Source: Thunnus maccoyii
Taxonomy: Eukaryota > Chordata > Actinopteri > Scombriformes > Scombridae
Assembly: GCF_910596095.1 (NCBI RefSeq)
Contig: NC_056546.1
Span: 17,260,425 to 17,324,424 of the forward strand
Direction of reading: 5' to 3'
DNA: 64,000 nt
Shown here: piece by piece, positions 13,241-27,000 of the stretch
Position numbering within the stretch: position 1 is the stretch's first letter
Layout: every line of letters begins with the position of its first letter
Position numbers and translations under genes: made by a program
The notes under the pieces: generated by a model
The model's database searches: none
What the model was told of the DNA's origin: nothing
The model's input: only the letters and a program-made list of their open reading frames with translations

Positions 13241-15235
13241 CTCAACTTAACATGCACAAAAAATGGAGAACAAAACATTCCACATATAATCTGAGCAAAC
13301 TGTGAAGCAGTGTGTGTTTGATCTAAACAGTAATGACAATCAAATAACAACAATATCAGTTTAATGCAGTTACTTGTGATATTTGTCAAAGTGTTTTTAA
13401 ATGGATCGGTAATGTCAGATGAAGTGCGACTACTAGAAACTGAAATGACTACTGAAGATCTTACCAGTGTAAATACTGCAGTTAATTGCAAGTCTTAATG
13501 TGTATATACTGTATCTGCAATGTTATTTATCTCTTAAGCGTTAAATGCACGTGGATGAGAAAGTTATTGCATCGAATAAGCTTAGCCTCTATAGGAATAC
13601 CATTGATAAATAATGATGTATTGTGTTAAAAGCCACTAACTCCCATTTTTGGGGTTTATCTTATCTCTCTTTGCCTTTTTAAAGTAACTGATGTCTGCTA
13701 ATTGTAGCCAAGTATAGCTGCCTTTCAGTCGTTGATGTCCGGGTGTGTTCACACAGCGGGTAATCTACTAAGTGTTATCCAGACAAGCTGGCCTTTGTGT
13801 TTGAATGTTTGTTTTAAGTGATTTAGAGGAGGGGAGGGGTCCAAGGTTCTTTTACTGACCTTTTCTGGTTAACATATTATGAAGGTTCAAACATTAAGCT
13901 GGTTACTATGGTCTTAACCAGACCATGTACGACCAGTAAACCAAACTCAAAACATACAAAATATTTTTCCATCCCTGTCGTCCATTTTTCTCTCTCAAGA
14001 CACCATCTTGTCCACTCTGCTCCTTCCCAGTCCAGCTCACAGGACATTCCAGACAGAATACCCAGTATAAATGACTCCCAGTTTGACTTTAAATTCAATT
14101 TCGGAGGTAATTCTGTTAGGATCCTAGTGCGAGTGGGGCACGTTGTGACTAACGCAGTCGCCCTGCTGCTTGCATAAGGTCGTGTATGTCCTCCTCTTCA
14201 TGGAACCAGGCAGTTTAATGTCATTAGAGATGTTAGGCCCTCTGTCTTGCCCTTGCTAGTTGCTCTAAAACTAATTGCACTTTTATATCACCCCAGTCAG
14301 TATTGTTTGTACCATGCTCCTCTTGCATCTGTTGAAATGAATGTGTTCTGATTAAGTGCTGTAAACAAAAGTATATTTAAGTACCTACTTGTAAATCTGT
14401 CTCTGATGCCTTTGGTTTGCTTTGTAGTCAAAGAAAATGTGTTTTTTTTTTCTTTTCTTGTGTGTAAATATGAAGCCCACAGAAACAAACTGTTATTTAT
14501 TTTCTAGCAATCTGTGGAATACTACCAAAATGATAAACTATAACCCCCCTAGGACTTGTGTGGGCGAGGTAGTGACAGAAAACCTCCTCTGACAATCAGA
14601 CTCCAAAATGCAGCAGAACAATCAGAGTGCCTTTCACAGCGCTGCTCTTCATTTACAGGATAGTGTCACATTTCTACTGTCTCCACACTCATACTCTGGA
14701 CAAATAGCTGTTGGTATTGTAAAGCACAGCTTCTTTACTCTAAGCTTTCTATGTGGGGAAAAGCTACAGTAAGAAGCTGTGTTTATGACATTTTAGTTTC
14801 AACATGAAACTGGCTGCCTTCTTACTCTGATTGCTGGCTGCAGTTGGTGTATTAATAATGTCATTCCAGGTTTTGCACACTTGAACAAGCATGACAATCT
14901 CTGTGCGACTGAAATCAATACAGCGCCATGAGTTTTTCTGTGTACCAGAAGTGTCTCAAGTGAGAGTCACTGGGAACTCCCTGACTTCCCCTGACAGGCC
15001 ACACAGCCTTATGTTATGACTGTTAAGATGTTAAATAGTAGGATAATTTAGTTTAACTACTCAAACTATTTTCTGTCAACAAATAGGAGTTCCTCCTGGA
15101 TTCGCCTGACAAACTGTACTTTGCTGACTTTTTTTTTGGTGATACTCTCCTTTTGCAGTATTTGAAAAAAAAAGAAAATGTGTACAAGTATTTATGAACA
15201 AATGCTGTATGCTATTAAACTGAAGATAAAACTTC
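13241..15235 (+). other. Probable hps6 3' UTR
   Basis: Non-coding DNA from the hps6 stop to the first good polyadenylation signal. I see no other coding signal in it. Its length of about 2 kb is inferred from the signal position, not measured. Confidence 0.4.
15214..15219 (+). terminator. Candidate hps6 polyadenylation signal (ATTAAA)
   Basis: ATTAAA followed within 40 bases by T- and GT-rich DNA, a usual downstream element. I found no AATAAA between the hps6 stop and this point. Confidence 0.4.
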
Positions 15236-15239
15236 TGTT

Positions 15240-18038
15240 TGCTGTCCTGAGTTTTACATATTAAGTTACTTGTTCTGTGTTTGTACGGTGTCATGCAATC
15301 CATTACAAAATGCCTACAGTGTTCACCGGTGTTTATTACACCTTGAAAGCCTTTTTTTAAATTGTGGCACTGTCATTGTCACCTACCTGCCAAGTCCCTG
15401 TCCCCACAAATTGCTGTAGTTCTGGTTTGGTCGGCTCTGTCAGCATATTCCATTCACACTACTGCACAACATCAAAACTAGCTGACAGATCACACACTAT
15501 TCAGTCTCAAACAACTAAAATGTCAAGGCCGGTGGACTCTTTTAGGTTTGTTCATTCAGTTCTTTACAGTTGATTCAGTCTAACCTGAAAACAGGCAAAC
15601 AGTGTACTGGTTTAAAAGCTATGCCAACAACACAATAATGCATTCATATGATCCACTGCCCCCATTGCTTTTTTCCGTCCATGGACAAATCCACTTAGAG
15701 CTGTAGTCCTGTGTGTGTGTGTGTCAACCACGAGAAGGATTTGAGTGTGTAAATGGACTCAAATGTTTCCATGGTCAGGGCCTATAAGAGGAATGTTCAG
15801 TCGTTACCCATTAAGCTTCTGAATCAGAGGTCGCCTCTTAACTAACTCTGATAATAACAAAAGCAGAAGCACAGTGTTCAGGCCTCGTCCTCGCGGCAAA
15901 TCGGCAGGTTCCACATGAGGATGTGAGGGTATAATCACAGGGGTGGAATAAGTGTAGAGGTGGAGAAGTGGAGGGTAATAAGAGTCGACCGCAGAGAGCT
16001 GCTGAAACTGTCAAAACCTGATACCTAACATCCCTCATATTCTCAGCCCATCTCTTTTTTTTTATTCCTCGCTCTTGCTTTCTTTCATTCTTTTTCATTC
16101 TCACCCTGCATCGCACTTGTTTTTTCTTCAGACTGAGTTTCTATGTATCCACCCTCTCATATTACAAGGTTTCAAGTCGTGCCGGTGCTGTAATGCCATC
16201 GATTTATTTGTTCTAATTATAGATGGCATCCTGTAAACAATAAGCAGACACTTGCTGGCTGCTCTGCTGCTCTGTCTTCTGCTTGTCTCTGAACAGCTGA
16301 CTACTGAGTTGCAGGGATGAATGCATCAGTCGAGGGCTAACTGCATTACAGGACATTTTCATCACTTACATTAATGGGCTTCTCAGCTCAGAGTTAAGTG
16401 CTATTTCACACGAGTCAGAATAGCAACACAGAAGCATGTAGAGACTCAAAATACCTTGTAGGGAGCTGATACTTTTATCTTCTAGTTAATGCAGTATACA
16501 GATTTAATAACCCTATTCCCATGATTCAACTATACATGAGTCTATGGATCATAATATTAAGTCCTAATATTAAATTTAAACCCAAAGGATTTAATTTAAT
16601 TTGTATGCTGATCGGCTGAAGGGATGAATGTATCATTTATATGAGGAACCAGGGAAGAAAAGGGAACCAATGGTAATACTATTGTAAAATCGAAAATTAA
16701 AAGTAAAATTTTTACATCTTTCCGGTCAAGCAGCTCCTATAATTTTTCACTTCCTAATGAAAATTATTCAGTGTCACATGAGTGGGAACTTGCATAGACT
16801 GTTGTAATAAGAAAGTGTTGCGTGACAGCAATGTAACACTTCATGATCATAAAGAAACACAAACTCTGGCCACCTAAATAAATCATATCATTATAGGTAT
16901 CTGTGTAAATCTGCAGTATTAATGTAATGTACTGTTAACTATGTTTGTGAGGAGTTCACGCTTACAAGCAAGCCACAGACGACACTAAGCTGCCCTACCA
17001 TGAAGTCAGAGTGACGTCACATATAAAATAATATTAAGTAAGTCTTTACAGATGCATGTTGGGACTGTGCAGAATCTGTAATAATCCTGGCAGAGTTTTG
17101 TCAAACTTGGTTTCTGACAAACGGTTGCAGTTTATAAATATTCATGCAAGATCCAAAGGGACAGACTAGGCATCAAATGTGCGCTGTGAAAGTCCCTTTC
17201 ACGGTTTGTGTGGAAAACAGGCAACGACTGATCTCTGAGATTCCACTCATGTTACGGTTAAAAGGTTGAAAAATGCAGAGCTGAGCAGTGACACATTTTA
17301 CTTACAGCAGTGTTGACAAGAGCGAGCAGAAATGTTCACAACATGTAATCACATTGGACCATATAATAAAGTGCTGTGTAACAAAAAGCAAAACACAATC
17401 TACAATTGAGTACAAAGTAGTACAAAAAATCTTCATTATCGAATCAGTCAAAATCATTCATGACAACATATTTGCAGACAAAACGGTAACAAAAAGAAGA
17501 GAGTTTCACTGTACAGTTTTGCAAACATCAGTTACATCAGTCACATTTTTGTCACAGCAAAAAGTTGAATCATAGTATTTACACAGGAAACTGTGCTTTG
17601 ATTTCCAATAAAGTGCAAGTATAATTAAGAATTTAGTGTTTTTCATTGAAAGTGGATTGCCAAATCATAACTACTAATAGATTATTGAATGGACTGTTTG
17701 TGTCAGAATCCAGCTCAGTTCATACATTAAATACATACAAAACATTTATATAACACAATAAATGAAATAAATCTCTTTGAAATGTTTTTTTTTCTGAAAT
17801 GATGAAAGCAAAAATCCCTGCAGATTCCCTTATGCCCTGTGTCCCCCTGAGATGTGCGTGTGTTGTGTGTAGTGTACTGAATCGCTTAATAACTGTCTTT
17901 CCTCCTCCACCTTAAAAAAGACTCTTTCTCAGAGCCTTTTTGTCAGTGAGTGACAATGTGCCACATCTATACAGGAGCACCATGTGTTTCATCTTGTAAA
18001 GCGATGCCTCAGTCTTGCACACACAGTATGCTGCCCTC
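15240..18038. other. Convergent intergenic space between hps6 and the prominin gene
   Basis: It contains the unplaced 3' end of the minus-strand prominin gene. No minus-strand AATAAA occurs within 1.4 kb of that stop codon; the nearest ATTAAA-like signals on that strand are near 16590. No other gene is visible. Confidence 0.5.
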
Positions 18039-21000
18039 TCAGGTGATTCTCATCTGGGCCCGTGGGATGTGGTTCATGATTATGTGATTGCTGGTAAAAC
18101 AGAGACATTAACAGAGGTCAAAGTCAAGCCAGAAGAGTGAAAAGAATCCATCATGTGATTCTTGCACAACATGTGCACGCATGGATTTGTGTGCATGAAT
18201 AGATTTACAAGATGCATGTTTGTAAGTTTATTGTGTGTGCTACTTACTCATAGACATCAGAGTACTTCATTTTCCTGTAGTATTTGGCTAGCTTGATAGA
18301 AAAGATGATGCTAGGGATGAAGAAGATCATGCACCAGCCCAGACTGAACCAGAAGGCATTCTAAACAGAGAGAGAGAGAGCATGGATGACTATGACTCAG
18401 AGCTGATACAAATATGAAGAAAAAGTACTTGACCTGAAAAATCAAGTGAAACTGATATGTAACAGTTTAACAAACACTATTTCTCAAACTAGCTCCTGTT
18501 CTCCAGACTGCAGACGCGCTGCTGTAGGTGGAGCTAACAACGTCTGATCCTCACCAGAGACTCTACAATGTGCGAGCAGAGGATGATCTCCCCCGAGTCC
18601 ACAGCTTCCGCCACTGGCCCACAGCGCCCCACCTGCTGTGTGATCTGAAGAGGAGTGCACAAATCAGCCACATTGCAAAAAGGGCAAACTCACACACATG
18701 TACACAAACACACAAAGACTGCACATACATTTAAAACAACAACAAACTTTACCGTGAGGTTGGCCCAGTCAGCGTAAGCGATGAAGTAACTCAGCTGACA
18801 GTCCAAAAACTCCCTGCTCTCCTAGGACCCAAAGAGAGAAAGAGTAAATTCCACACATTTTCTCCCTGCTTTACAGCGGGAAATCATGAGGTATCAGTGG
18901 AACGCCTAGCCAGTTTCAGCCAGTGGAATTCTGGGTAAATCCTTTGAAGTGACCCGTAAATAACTGAAATAGCACTGTGATTAGGCAAAGCAAGGCAAGC
19001 TTATTTATGCAGCACATTTCATGCACAGAGGCAATTCAAAGTGACCGTACATAATGCATTCAAAACATTAAATAGGATACAGAGCATGAAATATTAAAAT
19101 GCTTATTTAAAAGGATACGGACAGCACTTATAGAACTATTTAGAAATGTTCAATTTTAAGCAAGTTAATGTCAGTCCTGTAGCAGATAGTGACTAAAATG
19201 CTGTTTCTCCATGTTTAGTTTGGACTCAGGAACAGCATACCACTACCAAATGACCCGAGAGACAGTGGTACCTCAAAATCTATTCTGTGACACACTGGAA
19301 GCTGGTGAGATATGCTCAATTTTCAAATTTTGTTGGGACCCCAGCAACAACATTCACATAATACAAGAAAAATAGACCCTGCAAGTGTCATCTGGCCCCC
19401 CAAATACATCTGGAAAGCAGCTTCTAATTATGAGCTACAATCCATGCATATCCTCAATTCAAGACGCCATGTACACTATAAGTCATGTATTGAAAATGTG
19501 GAACCAACAAGCACAGTGTTTCAAGTGCAAGCAACACACCCACACTGACTAACCGAGATATGACGCCTCCCCCTCACCCCCTCTGGCGAAATGACTGACC
19601 GACCACAGGCATTAAAGGAAGCACATGGAGCACTTTTTTCTCCTGACTCATGTGACTCGTGGCTCTACTCACGGTCTTGACGATCTGTGTCGTATTTGTG
19701 TCGAGGAAGTCTTGTGCTGCTCCCACGTTGCTCAGCACCTCCCCCACTGTTCCCTGGAAAAAAAAGACAGAGGAGAGAATGAGCCACTGAAAGAAAGAGA
19801 AAAGAATCATCTTTATTCTTAGCAGTTGCCAGGTATTAGTCAGTGTACTTACATTGATATTTTCTGCAATGGATCGAAGGCTCTCGGTGGTTGAGTTCAG
19901 CTTCTCCTAGAGGCAAAAAGAAGTCGATGTTTATGTTTAAATGTCTGTAAACTGAGGGTGACCAGCACGGAAAATTAGGATCTTTGGAGATGGGAGCCAA
20001 GATAGGGCAAGTTACTCACTACTTGCGGGAAGATGTTTGTTTCTATGTTGATCTGGATACGCCTCAGGTTCATGGCCTCATTTTGGAGCTCTCCTCGAAT
20101 AGCATTGTTTGTCTAGAAGCAAGCAAATAGTTCATTAGTACATGGACATTAAAAAAATGTATTCAGTTGTGATTTGTGTGATATCTTTATAGCGCAGAAA
20201 ATCTGAGAAAAGCAAAAGACATTACCAGTGGATTATGTGGTATGTTAATTTCTCATGACTCACCTGAGTGGCAGCGAGCCTGTCGAGTTTATCTGCTGTT
20301 GTATTCAGATTGATACTGGAGATGTTGTTCATCTGGGAGAGAGGAACAAGACACACTGGATGTAAAACACGTGACAGTAAATCTTCACATATATGCACAA
20401 GTCTGTGAACAATGCCTACCTGCTGTGTGACGGAAGTGAAGTCAACATTTTTAGCCTTCGCAGAAAAGCTGCTGAGTTGGTTTTTAACATCAGTGGTCAA
20501 AAAGGTGAAGGTGGACAGAGTGATGTCTGTATTCTCAAAGTGCTGCTGGATCTCCTCAGTGTACTGTGTGTGTGTCAGAGAGAGAGAGAGAGACAAAGAG
20601 AAGAGGGCAAACATTATAAATGATGACATTTTGTTAGACAATGGCCAGGAATTTCAAACTAGACATCTTAAAGTAATAGGAAATCAAAAAGGCATAATAA
20701 GAAAACTCACTTTAGATACATTGAGTAGGTCTCCGAGGTTGACAAGCTCGTACAAGTGGAGTGTTGACCACAGAGGCTGGTTTTTCTCACAGTCACTGTA
20801 AGCATTAACATCAAGTAAATTCAATTTATTTGTATCTGAAGACTTTCAATGAGAAAACAAAACAAAAAAATCACATAGAAAATCAAACAAACAGAAAAAG
20901 AGACATTCAGAATGCATGTTTCTGTGAGAGGTGGATTAGGATTACATACCTATAAATATCAGAGATAGTGATGTTGCTTTCCAGTCCTAATTTTTGACCT

Positions 21001-24000
21001 ATATCCAGGCGTGGAATTAATTCTTGAGTGTCAATGAACTGTGGGGAACAGGAGCAAGAAAATGAACATATATTTACCTCAGCGCCTGTATTTTTATATG
21101 TCCCACGCACGTGCGTTACATGTGCAGGTATTTGTTTTTGTTGTGACTACCTGTAGCAGCTTTCCATCACTCCAGGGCTTACAGAGCAGAGTGTAAACGT
21201 TCCCGCCCAGCAGGAACAGCAGCAGCACCGCTATCATGAACAGCCAGGAGAAGAGGAAGCTGAAACCTGCACCCCTGCAAGCACAGTTTAAAAGGTCAAA
21301 GGTTACCTTTGATAGCAGCGCATAAACCTAAAAATTGAAAGGGACCGAGCCAAAGAACTCACATCATGAGGAAGGTGCCTGCGCAGTTTGCCGTGCAGGA
21401 GCGCTCTCTGGGGTCAGATTTGGGTGTCAGACCCACAGGGCCGAGGAACAGACCCAGGAGGTTACACGCCACCACCAGGAGGACCAAGCAGCACAGGGCT
21501 ACACACACTCCCCACCTGGGAAAAAAGTATACACATACAGTGAATGATTTGTGTCTTTTCCTCTCATCGATGATGTGTGTTTGCACTCATAGGCTCATTA
21601 CCTGATATGCTCGGCTTTGTCAATCACTGGGGTGACCCGGCTGATGTCTCCCTGCACTTGATTCAGAGTGCGATTGACGTCGGTCAGAGCAGTTAAAGGG
21701 ATGTCGTTGGTCACCTTGGAGATCTGTGTTTCTATCTCACTCAGCTGCTGCTTGCTGCCTAAAACACACACACACACAGATCTTTTTAAAATGAATCTTT
21801 TTCAATATATCGTTTCATTTAGAGACTGATGTTTTAGTATTTGACAGTAAATGTTTTGCTCACTCACTTTGAACTACCTCCTTGGTTTCATCGGTCACCT
21901 TCTGGGGGATGCTGTTGAAGTAGTACTCCACCTGAAATGAAGACAAGCAGTAAAGGCCAGTGAAAAACAGAAATCTTTAATAAACACTTGAACGGTTTTA
22001 AAATATTATTTTTAAAAGTTGAAATGTGTCTTTCTGTCAAGCTCTTTTTTATGAATAAGAGGCTGTGTTGTGGTCAATTTATTTCTGGTTACACATATTA
22101 AAATCGCTTTAGTGTACAAGACCTAAAAAACAAATCCAGTCTTCCCATTTTATTACATTACATATTACATTTAAAACTTGTTCACAGTTTTCTCCCTATC
22201 CATCCACTCGGCAGGCATTATACTGTCAAGATTATTGATATTGTGAATTATTGTTTTTTTCAGAATTCACTGACCTCCTTGATTTTGGATTCAAGATTAG
22301 TCTTGATGACTTCATCCACTGCAGACTGGAACTCACTCAGACTGGGAACCTATTCACCCATATGCACACACATAAAGAGTGTAACCAGCAATCACATGTA
22401 TTGTAAATGTTATACCTTAAATAAACAGAAGGGGGCAGCAGATTTCAGTTAAACAAGACAAGTTCCTCTTGATTTAATCAAACAGCTAAAGAGCCACAAT
22501 AAAATGCTTTGATTCAAAAGATTCTTCAATGCTGTCTCTCCCCTTTTTTTCTCAATGTCATATTCTTATGGTCATGATAGAGAGGAAAAGAAAGGAGAGG
22601 AGAGGAGAGTGTGTCAGAGTTAGGAGTGTAGGAGGAATAGAGAGGAACAGATGGGAGGATGACAAATCAGCTGTTAAGACAAAGCCAAAAATGAACCATT
22701 ATTATCATGTATCACACTGTTGCAGTCTGTGTCAGACGTAGATTGATTGTATAAATGTTGAAAAGTTTCCTGTTGCTTCATAAGCAACAGGAAACTTTTC
22801 AAAACTCTACCCCAGAGAAGCCTTTTGTCAAACTTGACTCTTAGTCAGAACCTCAGGAGGTTCTTAACTAAAGTCTGATTTTTGCATGAAACACTTGAGT
22901 TGTTCAGACTGACCTCATTTTATTTGTCTTTGTTGTTCAGAATCAATTTGTCCATTCAAGAAGAAAAATAAATAATAAAATAAAAAATACTTGATGTTAT
23001 TAATCAGTGCTTACAGTGATGGAGATGTCCAGTGTAAGTTTCTCTAGCTCTGGCTTCAGTGTGTCACAGCCAATGCAGTCTGAGTTGGATAAGGTCTGGC
23101 TAATTTTATTTTTAACAGCAGTGGTATTTGCTTGGAGGTCATCCACACTGGACTGCAGCTCGACCAACGATGAGTTCAGCGTTTTCAGTTGAACGCTGGT
23201 GTCTTGAGTGACTGCTCATACAAGTAAAAAACACAAACATATAAGCCAGTGTATCCACACATTTAGAAAAGTAATACATTCATCTATGATGCTTTTGATG
23301 CTACGTAGCTTCTAATTCAAAAGCATTTTGAAAAGCTGACAAACCAAAAGACAGCTACTGGAAGTTGTGAAACTTAAAGCAGGACAGGACGAAGGACAAA
23401 GAGAAATAAACTGATTTTTCGTATTGTTCTACTATGCTTGCTCTGTGTTACTCTAAGAGTGGACGTGCAGTGTTGAGCAACATGTCAGTAAATTATGTAT
23501 TATGTAAAGCCCAAAGGATTAACGTTTTTTAGAAATTTAATTTATTTATTCAATTGTAGCTTTCCGTTGCAAGAGTGCACAATGCAAACATTGAGACTAC
23601 TCAAGCTTAGAAGTTTATTCTACTTAAAATTGAAGATTTGCAAACATTTTATCATAACTTTTACTATAAGTTTTTGTTGTATTTTGAGCTACGATGTCCT
23701 CCAGATCTCAGTGAAATCCTAGATCGGCTTTTTAATCCGCTGTCAAACATGTAGTGATTAAAATGCTTTACTAATTTTGATGCAGGCTTTCTGGAGCCAA
23801 AGTATTGACAGATACTCAATATAAAAGGACTCAAAAGTGATTATGACATCAATATATTTGACTGAGAGTCTTGTTTCCTTCTTTATGATGCAATAACAAA
23901 TAAAAACAGATGGTCACCAATAAAGAAACCTGTCGACTTCATTTAAGACTTTATATTCCTTACATTTATACTTTTTAATGAATACTTCATACTGCATTTA

Positions 24001-27000
24001 ATATGTCAACATCAGAGTAAGAAGTGGAATACAGTAAATCAGGGCCTGCTCATGCAATTACTGATCGGTCAAATATGTACACAAGCATTTACATGCTCTG
24101 ACTGAAACAGGATAGAGCATGCAAAGGAGCTGTACCTTGGTGCAGAAGTCTAACTGAACGCAGCGCTGGATCCAGAGTTCCTGTGAAGCGTTCCTGGATC
24201 TTTGTACCCAACTGCAACCCAATATCTGTTTCACACAGACACACAAGTGTGAGATCTTTAATCTTTAATGACCAGAACAGAAAATACTGTATTGCAGTGG
24301 TTGGAGCAAACAGGATTGGTTTCTCAATTTCTACATTATGAGTTCCCTGCTCTTACCATCTAGGTTTTCTGTAACCTCCTGCACGGTCTTGTAGCTCACA
24401 TTCACCACATAGTCGATTTGCTGGAGATAGGCAGAGGAAAAACAAACTACTTTAAAGTGCACACATTAGATATGGGTTGAACTACACTGTGTGAAGAGGT
24501 GATTACATAAGCAAATCATGCATAGCACCTTTTGCAAATGAGTAAGGACAAACAGAACGCAACACAGCCTTTCCCATCAACCCTCTCTCACATCACTATC
24601 TTGAGATAAGTGTATTGACACTGCAGAGCACCAGAGCTGGTCCTTAATCAGAGAGCTGACTGTTTGCATCACACACAAAAAGCTGATTGATGGTGGGGGG
24701 GCAGGACTTAATGTGACTGATCCTAAACAGGCACTAACAAGATATATGGTTTTAACATTGAAAGAAAAAAGATCAAAAGCAATTAATCAATCAATATTGA
24801 GAAATGTTTGCCACAATAAGTTCCCTAACCTTTTGTATATTTCCATAAGCTTGAAGTGTCTTTCTTACCTGAGGCACAGAAGTGAGGAAGGTGCGGACGT
24901 TGTCTATAGTTTTGTTGAGCTCCACTGTACTCTGGTCCACACTCACATTGAGGGCCTCGTTACTTCTGAACATGCAGATGTTTCCAGCACTGCAAATACA
25001 CACACACACACACACACACATACACACAGGATTCAGTTTGTGTCGTGAACATAATGTTGATCCGAGGGAGACAGTCACAGTCAGTGAGGCATGCATATTC
25101 AAGCTGTCTTCTTCTGTGCTAATTTCAGATAACACATCATTATGCTGTTCAAAAACGCACATGAGCACACACACACACACACACACACACAAACTCACAA
25201 GATAATGATTGTGGTGACGAAGGCACTCCAGTAGAGAGTTCTTCTGCGACAGTTAATGGAGGACGTCTGCTTCTGGTACATCTTCCCACCACAGTTGCCA
25301 CAGCAGCGACAGCACGCCAAGAACAAACCAACTATGGGCATCAGAACAATGTACAGGACGCCAATGGCTACACATACCAGGAAACCCACTTGATACACCA
25401 GAATCTGAACACACACACACATACAGAAATGATACATATTACTTGAGGCAGTTACAACAGAAATGGCACAAAATATCATTTACAAGGCCAGGATAGCAGA
25501 ACAGTGGCAGGTCTTTGTGCTCTGTTGTGACGTCAAACACAGTGAGATATCACCAAACAGTAGTGTTACTTTACTGTGGTGACAGTCCACAATTAGAGTG
25601 GATGAAAGAGTCTTCACTAGACTGGGATATATACACACAAGGATGCTTTAACGTGAAAGACTCTCAGATTACCAGCTGGTGGGGAATTGAGGAGGGTGTG
25701 TCTGTTTTTTTCCCACGCCTAGAAGTTCAAACAACATTTCAAATTCACGTACTTCTTTGAGGAGTTCTTGATTAAACTGTACTTTTTGAGAGTCATGGTA
25801 CAGTTTCAGGATCAGATCTAGAAAGAGACAAGAGAGAGAAAAAAAGTTTGAAATTTTTCTATGGCTCAGTGCTTCTAAATTACTTCAAAATGGACAAAAA
25901 CACAGTTTATAAAGGCAAGGAATGCTGAATGGTTTTCTACGCTGCTGGCCTTCATCACAGTCATCCATGTACAAAAGCCCGGCCACAGGGACAATGTGTC
26001 CTGTGCTCCGTACAAACATTTTAATCTCTTGTATTGTACAAGTGGAAATGTGACACCTCCATCTTGTGGTAACTAGGAAACCAGGACAGCTTTCAGGAGA
26101 GATTAGATTTTTTACACACAAAAAAAACATAATACAAAGCCTGCAGTTCATGGTTTCACTGGACCTTGTTAGTGTGGATATTATTCACAAAATGTAACCA
26201 AGAAGACACGTTGTTCTGGTGCTCCTCACACCAGCTATTTGTGTAGTTCTCACCATCTGTGTCACCTCAGATTGCAGCCTGTCATAAATGTTCTGGAAAT
26301 TTGAATATTTCCATGTTGCTTTGCGTCTCCCTTTTAAGTGATGTCATGGTTGCACACTTTAGTAGTGTGAGTGTTGTGTAAGAATTAACAAAGGAAGGGC
26401 ATTTCTAATTTTCTTGTGAATTTTACAAAAAGAAAATTGCTGAAATTGCCTCATCAGCAGTTGAAATCCAGGAGCGTGTGAGTCAACCTTTCAAACTTAA
26501 AACGGACACAACTAGAAGTAAATGTCATATGTGTAACATTTTATAATGTAGAATACCTATAAATGTCCCTAATTACTTTATTAATGACTAAAAAATCAGC
26601 TAGCTTCAGAAACCTGAGACAAGTTGTTAAAATGCATAAATAAAAATATAATTGGGGTTGGCAGGTTGTCATTTGATCTGTTTTTGGATCTGTTCATTTG
26701 GTGTGTATCCTCTACCAACACAGTATGTTTTGAAAGCAAAAACATTTATCGTTTACCAGTTGTGGAATGTAACTAAGTACATTTACTAAAGTATTGTTCC
26801 TAAGTACAATTTTAGGTAATTGTACTTTACTTGAGTATTTCCATTTGTTCTACTTTATATTTTCACTCCACTACATTTCAGAGGGAAATATTGTACTTTT
26901 TACTCCACTACATTTATTTCACAGCTATAGTTACTTTTCAGATCAATATTTTATACATAAAACATATGATCAGTTTGTTATGTATACATTGTTACAGATT

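Noticed and set aside
20222-20641. Apparent small secreted protein with a leucine/serine-rich leader
   Set aside because: The leader is intron sequence (CT and CA repeats); the rest is a prominin exon at 20420-20563.
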